A stretch of 64,000 nucleotides of DNA from Gavia stellata (lineage: Eukaryota; Chordata; Aves; Gaviiformes; Gaviidae), in assembly GCF_030936135.1 (NCBI RefSeq), contig NC_082608.1, positions 6,173,035 through 6,237,034 on the forward strand. Reading direction: 5' to 3'. A model generated the notes under the pieces. It saw only the letters and a list, made by a program, of their open reading frames with translations, was not told the DNA's origin and searched no databases. Positions 1-11,999 of the stretch are shown here, piece after piece. Position 1 is the first letter of the stretch; each line of letters begins with the position of its first letter. A program made the position numbers and the translations under genes.

Positions 1-3000
1 CAACAGGTCAGCAGTGATGCCACAACGACCAATGTCGGTTGTCCCACGCAATGCAGTAGAGCCACACACAGCTCTGTGCATAGTTGTATTAATGCAGAAC
101 TAGTGCTGCAATAATATAAAATCAAGAATTGAGCAATAAGTGTGAAATAAAGAACTGAGTGTTAAAAATGTGCAAAGAATAGAGTGACTCATTAAGTGTC
201 ATTAAGATTAAAGAGTTCCATTTCTTGCTAACAGAGTTCTCAGCAGCAGATTGTGAAACCAGAAATACACTCTACAAGGCAGAAGTTTTTTTGCTATGTG
301 TGAAGAGGAAAGATATGGTGAACTTGTATTTTTCTCAGCCATCTGAGCTGTAAATTTGCACCTCTACAATCCTCTCAGAGAATCTGTTAATAACTTTTTG
401 GAAGCTATTCTGCTCGAATCTTATAAGGCAGTAAGATTGGACCCTGCCTGCGCAGGGTCCGTGCACAGAAAGGAAAAAGCCTGTGGGCATCTGACTTTGC
501 AAACTCTTTTGTGAAGGTTTTATTTGCAGTTTTCAAAAGGAGCCTTCATTCATCCTTTATACATATTCAGAATTATGTTTCTGTTGATTATATGTTTTAT
601 GCAGGTACCTCTGCTCTTCTGTAAGGGCTGGTAATTACACTTGTGCATGCAGAAGTGGCGACTATATTTTGAAACTGTAGTCCTTCTAATTTAATTTTCT
701 TATGGTTTGTATAGCAGTTACCAATTTTGCCTACTCTCCAGGATACCCTTTGGTCACTGCTTATGGTACAGTACCACCTCTACTTCATGTTATTTAGTAG
801 GAAAAAATGTAATGTTATTAGTTTCCTCAGCCTAAAAAAGAGAAAGTGCTATTTAGCAAAAATTTTTGAAACGTGTTTTTGCTCACAATCTTGCTGCTTC
901 CTCACAGCTTAGTTTTGGTGGTGCGTTTGTGGGGTTTTTTTTGTTTGGTTGGGGTTTTTTTCCTGAGTGGCTCAGCTTAGTGAAAGGACAGAGTCAACCC
1001 TGACTGGCTGCAATAAGCTAAGCACTGGAGTGTGACATTAAATGTACACACTAGAATGTAAGATGTCAATGAAAACAAAACCAGTTCTGGAGAGATAAGG
1101 TAATAATGATAGCCAGCGTACAGCAAGCACGATTAAAATACACCATAGTATAGCATTTGACTAATCGTCCAAAAATACTGTTTTCCCTTAAACTTGAGAT
1201 TTGTCAGAATAACAAAACAACCCAGCAACCTAGATAAAACTGGGAATGAAGAACCAAAAAAGCACATTTGAAAATATGGGATATGTTGTTATACTCATGA
1301 AGATTGTAAAGCAATAGCTGTGTCAGGTCCTCTTAGAAATAATATGCTTTCATCTTATGTCTTAATGTAAGACCGTCTTTTATAGCAGATGTTCTGGGAG
1401 CGCTCCCTCCCTTACGCAATGACAGAAGCATACCAATGCTCCTAGAGAGGTTTACCTTTCAGAACTGACAAGTGTTAAAAGAAAAGGGGGGTGAGAACAG
1501 GTTTATAATCTACATCACAGATATGTGGGAAAGGGGTTTAAAATATACTGTGTAAGGAAGAGGAGAAAAATCAGACATTAAATAAAATCTATATAAATAG
1601 TAACAGTGAAGTCATACAATGATCTTTAGCAAAATAAGCCCCACTAAAGCAGGCCATGAGCAGTGAGAGCCTGCTATTTCTTATGGGATGCAGTGATAAA
1701 GAAATTACATACTTATTTGAGAGGAACATAAATAAAGATTAATAGGTTAATGAGTTATTTTCCTTTCATTACTATACTATTGTACTTTATTATAATTGCT
1801 TTGCACTCATTTAATTAAATTTGAACTAGGGCCAACACAAGATAATTTGTTTTCCCTGTACTAAACAATGAGTATGCAGATTGGAAGTACTGAAGCAGTA
1901 ATCAGCCCTCTGTTTGCAACACTTTTCTACTCTGAGTAGACATTATAATTGATAATTTGATTGTTGCAGCACTCCGTGCAATATATTTTAAAGCAACATT
2001 AACATAATGGAAATTATGTTGTGTGCCTAATCCGAGCTTTTCACTGTGTAAGCATACGAATCCCATTCTGTAATGAATTAGGGCACTATCCACCAAACAT
2101 TCATACAACCTTTACGTGCCTCATTTTGGAATAGAGCTATCTGCTTCTAGTCTCCATTCAATGTCTTCCCTACCAAGTTATATCACTTAAGTTGTACACA
2201 AAAAGAGCAAGAGTCACAAGCTAAAATAGCCAAGCCAAGCATTTCAGTAAAACCTGATTTGTTCTGACATAAATCTGTAATTAAAATTAAGTAGTTTTTG
2301 TATAGTCCCTGTACAACTCTTGCATTGTTTCAAAGGAAGATGTTTATCCAGTCCATTAGAATTTCTCTTTCCATTGTGTCGTTCCAGCTTCTGAGAAACC
2401 TGGTAGCAATTGACCCGAGTAGCAAAACCATGACATGACTCAGATATCAAGGTAGGACTTTTCAATGCCTGCAAGATAAACAAAGTTACCTCAGGCTCTC
2501 CTTTTCACGTTTTTACATATATTGGACTTATTTAAGAAACAGAGAGTATAATTTGTGCATGTTCTACAAGAACAACAAGAAAGGCTGGGGTTCTGTTTGA
2601 TCTGTTCTTTATCCCAATCACATGCCCAACACGCACTTTTAGTATTTTGCTTCCCGTTGCCCCAGTACCTGCTGAGGAGTTAGCCTCTATATGTCCTGAC
2701 CGACTGAAGTCCTGAGAACTGTGGGACAATCCTGAGCAGTTGTGTGCGACCTCAGCAGTCACCAAGGTTACCTTGCCTTTCAAGTTTGGGCTGTGAAAAA
2801 GAAGTGGAAAAACAAAGTGAAGTGTGATGGCTTATAAAACTCTGCCAACATTGAACTTTATTTGTTTTCTGACAAAATAAGAGTGGCTTTGCTTGCGTAA
2901 ATGTTTGAGTCACCTCAATTAATATTTGCCTATTTACTTTTATGGTCTGAAGTGTCCCTGTACTAAAAAGGTGAGTTGTGGGTTTGCAAAATAAGTTCAA

Positions 3001-4400
3001 CTTGTTTGAGAGAAGTGTTGTAGAGGAGAGTATTTCACTTACTGTCTTTTAGGACTGAGTTTGCAAATCCTCCTATGATCTTTCTTGTGCAAGGAATCCT
3101 TCTGAAGAATAATCATGATTAGTATTTTAGAGAAGTCATGATGAGGTTAAATGTGCCTGTCGGTCTGGTTGGAGAGCACTGCCAGTGAGTGTGGAGTGGT
3201 CCAAGTTGCATGCACAGGCTTCTTTTGTTCTGTACCATGTTCCCAAAGGAAATTTTTGAAGGAGACAGGAGGCCCAACTGACAGCCTTGACTTCACTTTT
3301 TTGTTGTTGTTCTAGTGTATCATTCTTTTCTCTTTTGCTAATAATTATTTAACATTATTATAAAGCCCAATATGTTAGGAGAGATGCCACTATAATAATC
3401 CTGGAACTGAGAGAAAAGTAGAAGCAGGACAGGAGAAATGAACGGTGTTACCTGTATTTAAAAAGGTATCAGAGAATGCTCCCTGAATTGCCACCTGGCT
3501 CTAAAACGAACGATCCTCTGAGAGGTTCTCTCTCTCCCCTGCTGTGGTCTGAGACTATGTGCCACACTTTGATCCTTTTGGGACTTCTGCAATTTTCCAG
3601 CCATGTAATAAGTACTTGAGGAATCCTGCCCCAGATAGCCTCTCTCTCACATACTGAGTTTTCACTAATTTTGGTCCTCAAGATCTATTTCAAGTCCAGA
3701 AGTAATGGGGTGGACTTTGTGTCAGTAAAATGAGATGGAGCTGACTGCCAGTGGTGAGGCACTGTGTGTTGGGAAGGAGCCTGAAACCAGGCGTCCTTCT
3801 GTAAGTTAGGATGTAGGAAGCTCCCCTCTTCTTCATTCAAAGCTTGTAGGCAGATTTCTTTCCCCCAGATAATAGCACAAAGCCCAGGAGCCTTTGTAAC
3901 TTGCCTACTGCTGGGCTTAGCCAAAAAGTCTCCTGAGTCTTAATAAAAGTTGCCCTCATCCTCAGTGGAGTTCACTTTTGGAATAAAGGCTGGGGCATTT
4001 CAGCAGCTTTTGAGTCTCCCAGAGATGGGCTTTGCCTGAGCAAGGAGACCTGGGATCCATGGAAGACAGGGCATCATTTAGTCTTCATCTCGAGGAATGG
4101 TGGGATTTTTCCGCACCGCCTTAGAATTTGTTACGGTGGGTTATGCCTTCAGAAAAATTAATTTATATGTCTCAAGTAGAAAGTGGATCATAAGTGCTCC
4201 CTCTTTTTATACAAAGCCACTGCTATCAGCCCACAAGGCAAATCCAGGGAGGTTTCTGTTTTCCATTTACCGTACTTTTCGATTGATTGGTCAGTGGTGT
4301 GTATCCCTTTTCAGTTTCTTTATTCCCTCTCTTTCAGACTTGGAATATCATTGCCTGAAATCCTGAGGGTAACATTATAGATTTCTTTTTCTTTCACACA
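1..4400. other. Intergenic DNA upstream of TOX3, nothing recognised
   Basis: AT-rich unique-looking sequence. The only low-complexity block is a G-punctuated oligo-T tract at 911-961. All open frames are short (under 95 codons), overlap one another on both strands and resemble no family I know. No repeat family, RNA gene or exon could be supported. Confidence 0.55.
911..961 (+). repeat. G-punctuated oligo-T low-complexity tract
   Basis: Runs of T broken by G or GG (for example GGGGTTTTTTTTG) over about 50 bases. Similar tracts recur elsewhere in the window. Low complexity; no function inferred. Confidence 0.7.
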
Positions 4401-6420
4401 GAGACCTTTAAACACACCATATACCTGAAATTGCCCCTCCATCTAGCTTTAATTCAGTCTGGGTTTGTAGCCCAAATCACAGACTGAACACGATAATATT
4501 GCTTCTTTACACAATTTAAAAGGTTGGACTAAAAAGGGAACAAGCCTTGTCATAGGTGTGCATAATAAATACAGCATGACTGGAGATGTAAGAATGGGAG
4601 AGTATCTTGATATGAGGTATTATAACCAAGTTACGTTTATAATTAAATCAAAAAGCACATGAAGAAAGAAAAGCTCTAAAAAGCATGCGGATCAAGGAAA
4701 GGTATGGATGAAAAATAAAATAGGAGATTTTCAAAGCTAAAGTTTTGTAGCTAGAGAATTATGCCTGCCATCCAGCGTGGATATTTATTTGGGATAAATA
4801 AAATAGTAGTTGAGACTGCTGAAATGCATATATCAATCACCTGTAAGTTAAAGCTGGTGGGGAAGATTGAAGGATTACAGAACAAAGGGAAGAGTGTAAG
4901 CAAAAGGAACAAAATAAAAGAAGTTTCTGCAAAGGGCTAAGATAAATAAGAGATTTTCTGAATACAAAAGAAACGAGGTCACTGGAGGAAGCAGTAGAGT
5001 TTGAGACATTGTGAAGGTAACCTACCTTTGGTTGAGAGAAATGTATTTTTCAGATATTAAACATTTTGATTCAGTTTTCTAAATGAAGATAAGGATAATA
5101 CAAATAAGAGAGACACAGAAACAGAAAAAGAATAAGGAATTTATGTAGACTCTGAATACTGACAAAATCCAGGTCTTCAAAAAAAATCGGCTGTTTTCTG
5201 TGAGAAGTTAAAATACTCAGGAGGGCACATGAAAACGCTGAACATGTCATGGGAAATAGTGACTGGCTGGAAATGCCTGATGACTTGAAGTATAGTCAAA
5301 GACTTTTAATTCTTGGCAGATTTTAAGTCATGACAGATGTTTTGGATAGTCTGTGGTTACAAAAGAATAGTTTTGCACATAGCAGTTTCCATTATCCTTG
5401 TGTACTAGGTGCTTTTTTTTCTAGCTTGCTGTAGAGAGAAGGGCACCAAAATGGTACCAAGTTGAGGTTAGTGTGGAGGAGCAGTGATAAGAGGCCACAT
5501 CTTCATTCTATTTGAGTAGGGTATTTAATGGTAAATTTAACAAGTAGAGCAGTCAAAGAGGAGAAAGAATCTGCCAAAGCAAGGTCTCCCAGTGCTTTGC
5601 TAGTGCTTGTGTTCATCATGCCATGCATAATCTAGCCCAAATTCTTCTATTATAAATACAGTAAGAAAAAATAGTTATATGGCATTTCTGTACAGGCAAT
5701 TTTGGGTTGTATACACTCTTAAGTAATATGTATCCTATTTGTCATCATCCCATATAGTTCCAAACACTAGGTGTATGTAAATTCTCCCTAGAAGGAGAAA
5801 ACACAAAGATGTACAATGGCATTTTTAGATGGAAGTAGGGGTAATTTTCAGAAGCAGACTTAAAAATCTGAGAAGACACAATGAACAGTACTTAGGAGAA
5901 TAGAAAAGACCATGAGCTCACAATCAAGTCAAGAATGTATAAAATATGCTTTCAATGACAACACAAACCAATGGACAGCAGTAAGGCTGAAGACTTTTCA
6001 ACAACAACAAAAAAAAATGAACACCAAAAAGAATCACAGCAAACTGTGAAACGTAAATACAGAGGTTTCATGTAGCCTGATATCAGACAGAGATGACAGT
6101 ATTATGGTCATGCTCAAAAGACCAGTTATTTTTAAAAAAAGTTGTTGTATAAACAAACAAGGTTCAAAACTGATGCTAGTATGGTACAAAGGCGGAGAAA
6201 CCTTAGTTATTTGTTAAAGTTAGAGAAAGCAGGTCTGTAGAAGAGAGGAAATTAAGAGGTCGTCTCACTGAGTCAGAGATAATTCTGAAGGGAATAGATA
6301 GGATAAAGGCTACGAGGTTAGTTGAACTCTTCTGAGATGCAAGAACAAGGGAGTGTGAACTAAAAGAAATGGATGGCAAAAATATTTAGTTGGAATTTCT
6401 TACACGAATAGGGTTTGTGC
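4400..6420. other. Purine/A-biased stretch, origin unrecognised
   Basis: For about 2 kb the plus strand is clearly A- and purine-rich (many GAAAG, AAGAG and AACAAC words), unlike the more balanced flanks, and has no open frame of note. Such bias can mark an old inserted element, but I could not match it to a family or find paired terminal repeats, so origin stays open. Confidence 0.35.
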
Positions 6421-9400
6421 ATATATAAAATATTTCACTAATGGCAGCAGGAGGAAGAAATAATTGAAACAATAATTTAAAGGGTTAGTGTATCTAAGGT
6501 TTAAAAAATATAGACATTTAACATTAGCATTTACAGTGAGCTGTTTTCTTTGCAAATAATTACACATAATCTTTTTGCAAGGCAGCTCTATTTTAATAAA
6601 CAGTAAAAGAAGACAGAAGAACTTTGAAATAGAAGTTTTAATTTGGAGGTGCTCACAATTCTGGTTATTGGACATTTTTCCACAGTGATTCCCCAGCAGC
6701 ACAAGTGTGTGGTGTGGAAAGAGGGAGTAAAAATTACTTCACTAAATATATTTTTGTGTCTAAGATTTACCCTGTTTGAATACATGTATAGCAGAAGAGA
6801 TTGTGTGATGTACAGGTCATCAGAGGAGTTACTTGTTTCTTTTAAAAAAGGAGAAAAAAGAATTTAATTTTACATCTGTGAAGTGGAGATGCACAACTGC
6901 ATCTCGCAAACGCACACACCAACTAAAACGCAACTCAGGAATTTGCCTGTTGTAGCTCTGAAGAAAAATTGTGAGAGCACTTCAGGGATGGGTGCTTCCC
7001 AAGAGCCTCCCTGCCTAACCAGCAGCTCCCCTTATGCTTCAGCCATGATCCTTTTCTGTAGCACAGCCCCTAATGGAAAAGTGCTAACTGAAATGTGAAG
7101 TAAAAGGGACACACATGTGATTTTTTTTTTTTTATTTTTTTTTTTTTATTTTTTTTTACTGGAGACAAACAAACTCCTGTTTAAATGGCAAAATGGAGAA
7201 TTCTGTCTGTAGGTGCCACAGACTAACATGTGCTCTGTTTGTTGTTATACTTAGGAGATGCTCAAAAGCTCAGATGAGGCTGTAGCATCCTGCCTGGAAA
7301 TGGGAACCTTTCTGCCAGAGTGATGATGGATCATCAGATTCACTCTATCAGATAGAAATCTTAATCTTCAATAACTGAAGCTCAAGTATCATGCAAGACT
7401 TCTATTCATCGAAAGATGACCGTCTGTATAGCAGCTGTCAGCAGAGGACCCTATGGTCTGCCGAAACCCAGATATTCTGTTTTTCTTTGAGGATATGAAG
7501 ATGGGCAAAAATGTAAGTTAATAGTAAATGATGAAGCACATTGAAGAGTGGAGAGTGGTGTATGATTGTAAAGATGACTGAACATTGAATTGCTGTACAC
7601 TGAAGCAGTTAGGAACATTGATTACTGTGGATTTTAAATATTTGGGGGGGGGGGAGGCATCCACTGTCCAGGACATGTGCTTCTAGTACGCATGCTTGAG
7701 AAATTGAAATATATGTGCATAACCCTAAAAAAAAACCTTACAGACTCAGAACCATTCCTCAAACATGCCTGGATTGGGTTTTGTTTCACTAAGCTTATAG
7801 AAAAGATAGGCTTCTCCCTCCTCCCTCTCAGGCGAAGTGGTTCCCAAATTGGTTCAAATCCCTGTAATCCAGGCTGAAGAACGAAATATTCCTGAGAAGA
7901 GGGGGGATACTGTCTGCAGTACAGATCTATGCCAGGGCTGCTGCTCTTACAGGCACATCCAAGCTGGCTTTAAATTAGGTTGCTCGGCTAGTGATGTAGC
8001 CACAGCAGCACAGAGCCAGCATAGGGCAAGCTGTTTACCCAGTTTTTCAGCCATGGAACAACATTCACATCAGTGAATGCAGCGGAGACATACCCAGAAT
8101 AAGAATGTGATTTATTCTTTCAACGTGAGAAGCAGCTATATGTTCAACAAAGGCTTTCCTTAGACTAATGGCCAAAGTAGGCCCCAGTGCAGCTCCTCTA
8201 TAGACTGAGAAGAAAGGATTGTTTGTTGAGGCCCAACTGTCCCCAAAAACCAGTCTGCTGAGTGGATTCCATCATGTATGAGTTCTCTGCTCGCTTCATT
8301 GTCAAGGGTGTTTCCGCAAGCCTGCCATGCACGGCATAACTGGGGAATTTACTACAGCAGTCGCTGATATAGCAAATAATTCAAAGTCCTGTCACATCTT
8401 GAAAAGAACAGATGACTACTATAAAGCAGTTTAATATATATAAGATATTGTTTACTGATGGAATACAGGACAATGTGATTTTCTATAGAACCTCTCATTC
8501 TCAAGGAATGGCAAAGCATTTAATGAAGGAATGAGTTAGAGTTGTGGTTGTTCAGTCCAGAGCATGGCTGGTTTAGCGTTTCAATACAAAATCATTATGT
8601 GCTCAGCAGTAGCTCCCAGGGCCGTGGCCAGTAAGGGCTGTCATGCTGAGACAGGGGACACTGGCCCTGACACTGTCTTTGTCCTCTTGAACTGTTTGTG
8701 GTATTGCTTATCCTCTCCTCGGATGGGAACCAGAGGAAGAAAGAAGGAAACTTTTGTTAATTCGTAGCATTTCCCCAATGCCAGTGACAATAACTTTGAC
8801 TGTGTGGCACCTTTGATAGTTAATTGCAAGGACTGCAATTGAGTGAGCCCGAGTTTGTGTGTAGGAATTCTGTTCTCCACAACTATTTTCTTCGTCAGCG
8901 TGTGCCTCCTGTATTTTTGTGAAACAAATACGTGCTCTCCTCTTCCAGTGTGGGTAGCTACCCTTCCTGAATAGTTGAAACAGCCAAGTAGTAAAAGTAC
9001 ATGATTTGCTTTCCAGCGGGACCTGACTTCAGCTGAATTTGAAAGCCACTTATGCATCTAATTCATGTAAACTAATGCTCCTGAAAATTGCTGCTTTTTA
9101 AATCCAGTTTATAATATCACTCATTTTGGACGCTACTCATTTCCAGCCTTTTGGAATACTGTTTTTATTTGCATATCTTTAGCACTGATTCTTGGATGTA
9201 GTGTTCTTTGCCTTTCTTAATATTCGGTTTAGGTTATCATTACGGAAGAGCAAGATCACTCTTCCCAGCAATGAGGTGTGTCTCACCAATGTAATGCAAG
9301 GACATTCAAGCATGTCATGCAGCGCAGTTGTGCTTGCACAACCAGCTTGCATGTTTGAACTGCACATTAGCATGGTTTTGGTGCTTGCACAATTTGCAGT

Positions 9401-11020
9401 AAACTTGGCTGGAAGTGTAGGATGGGAGTACTTGCTCTAAAACAAAGGTGATCAGCTGAAGGAGGCAGCATAAGTCTGGGAAGCTTGCAGAAGGAGGGAA
9501 AAAATGCATGTATTTGATGGTCTTAGGCGAAGCTTGGTTATAAAGCATGTGCTAGAGCAGAGACCAGTCCAAAAGGGGCTAGAACTGCTGAGCCAAAGAT
9601 CACACTGCTCCTATAACATAGAAAATGATTTTGCTCTGTTCTGCTGCCTGCCATCTCTGAATAGCCCATGCAAGTTTTCCATTAGTGGGGGAAATGTATT
9701 TAGTTGGACTAATATTATTATTATTCTGTCTGTAAATAATACCAAAGTGGTGCTGAAATTACAGCTTTTAGCCTTTGAGATCTATGTGGCCTGAAAACAA
9801 TGGAAATTGCTTTTGTCCCATGCTGCTGTCACCAGGGACACTCAAATCGCTCTCCTTAGTCTGCAGCAGACAGTATAGTTTTTATAATACTGTGGGAACC
9901 TGAACCACAGTGTGGGTTAAACAAAGCCTACCAAAGCTTGCTGAGAAGATGCACAGCCTTGGTTGTTGCAGGCAGTGTGGCTCATCTCCTGAATTGCAAG
10001 TGCATCCTGAGCTTAGCTCTGTGGCAAATGAGGCAGAACGCGGGGAGCAGTGTATCTGCCCATGGTTGGCCGCATGGTATCCTTGTACGGGCACTTAGGC
10101 TTTATGGTAGCAGCATGCTGTAGGTAGGTAAATGCTGGGGTTCTGATGGAGGTAGCTGGAGGCAGAGTTTCATTCCAGAATGCCCTGCAGTTTCTCTTAG
10201 TGTGCAGCCCTGAGAACAGGCTGATGCCCAGCCTTTATGAGATTCTGACTTGGTTTTTGTCATATACATGACATACTATGCAGGCACCAGCAATGTGCAA
10301 CTGCCAGGACGCAAAGGTGCCACGGCACCTTGGGCAGAAACGGCTGGAATATGATGGCAATATGCAAAAAATCTGGAAGGATCTGAGAGGAAGATTCCTC
10401 AAGGGACAGGAAAGAGTTTATGGAAGTCACTAGCTGCCTACAGTAACTGCTTTGGAGCTGCTAGGGTCTTAGTGTGCTTTATTAATGAGGGACACTGAGT
10501 GCCTTTCTTCAGTGTCAGTTTTCTGGTAATTTTTTAAATATAAATTAAAAAAAAAAAAAGGAAAATTCTCCATTCCAATTTTTCTAATATTTTCGCTCAC
10601 TGATTGTTTGGGCAGCTTGCAGGTGTCTGGGAGCGTTGTGTTGAATTAAATACATAACAAGAGGATATTTGGGATACGATTTGCCCCATTTAAGACATCC
10701 TATACTGAGGTTGTAATAAAGCAAATGTGGGGGAGCAAATAGACTTTTCCTGAGAGCCCTGAATTTGCGCTGCCTGGAATGATACACTTTTTAAGCTGAA
10801 TTACCACAAATCATTCAATGAGCGAGTTTCAGGACAAATATTAAACATGTGAATTTTAAGGTACTTGTTGAAGAATATTCATCTAGAATTTATTCTGAGT
10901 GGATAAAAATGAGATTTTGCAGAAGACGATCAATTATTTCCACTTATCCCTCACAAAGAAGAGGAACTATACATACTGAAGCCAGTAAAAGCCAATGAAA
11001 GAAACCCAGTCTGGGCATTT
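6420..11020. other. Intergenic DNA, low-complexity tracts only
   Basis: Unique-looking AT-rich sequence containing the T-tract at 7121-7158, an 11-base G run at 7644-7654 and an A run at 10547-10559. The longest open frame (138 codons, minus strand, 8641-9057) has no recognisable domain and is within chance expectation. Confidence 0.5.
7121..7158 (+). repeat. Interrupted oligo-T tract (T13-A-T13-A-T9)
   Basis: Thirty-eight bases of T interrupted by single A residues, with equal 13-base runs. It could be the poly(A) end of a minus-strand retroposition, but no element body was recognised beside it. Confidence 0.85.
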
Positions 11021-11079
11021 CACAATAGTTATTCACAAAAATATTCACAATTTATAGGCCAGTAAGGTCTCATGCTTGG

Positions 11080-11990
11080 AGCATGAGGCATGGTAATGGA
11101 TCCCCAGCTTTGCTCTCCCTGTTCCAGCCCTTGCATATCATGCGACGGTGGCCCAGCACAGAGCCGCAGCCCCTCTCCAGCCTGGGTGTTTGCTGGCCCA
11201 CGCATGGTGTGGGGAGCCCCAGGGTGGGGCAGAGATCGTGACTTCATGCTCCACAAAAGCAAAATTTCTTCTGGTTTGCTGGGCTCTCAGAAGGCTGTTT
11301 GTTGTGCAGGTCTTCCTCAAACGTGGCTTGTCGTACAGGGCCTCACAGGTCACGCTTTAGAAACGTGAGTGGTCTGGTTTCAATCCGTGTGAGCCAATGC
11401 AGATTCATGGAGAAGACAATACTCTTAAGGGTTCTGATTCAGGCAAACACTTAAGGGTATCCCCACCTTCCGCCATGTGGGCTGTTTAGTTTTCAATGAT
11501 ACGTACCTTTGGAAAAAACACAAGCTGTTCATGACGCTTCAAGAACAGAAAGGGAGGCTGTGTTCATCAACTTTTTTCCTGCTGGAAGTTATTCATTTGG
11601 GTCACCCTTTTACTCTAGAAGTGTGGGAGCGGGAGTGAGTCATGCCGAGTCCTTGAGGGGGTGGAGTTGCTCTATCCCGTACAGCATGTGGAAGAACGGG
11701 GTGGGGGGGAAGAGCTGCTGCACCCTCATGCTCCTAATCCCCAGAGCACTGCATCAGTCATGGATCCGCCATGTTGTGGTGTGGCACAGGGTCTGCGTTC
11801 ACGTGCTCCTCTGCTGGCCCAGCCCCGATGCCCCCCGGGTAAGAGACTGGCTTCACAGTACCTCTCCATGACTGTTTTGCCTGCCTTCCCTCCACTGTCC
11901 CGTGGCATCGGTGGCCCTCGCGTCACAGGGGACGTGCTCTTCACCCTGCGGGCACTGCGGGTAGAGCTGCCCCCCCCGTCCCCTGTGTCC
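11080..11990. other. GC-richer block in upstream intergenic DNA
   Basis: Two patches (about 11090-11240 and 11630-11980) are distinctly GC-rich compared with flanks and give overlapping open frames of up to 123 codons on both strands. None resembles a known protein. CpG content is modest, so this is not a clear promoter island; an old repeat or a locally recombining segment are alternatives. Confidence 0.4.
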
Positions 11991-11999
11991 CACTCAGTT

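Noticed and set aside
8641..9057. 138-codon minus-strand frame
   Set aside because: No recognisable motif, no splice context or CpG island. Frames of this length are expected by chance across six frames of 64 kb.
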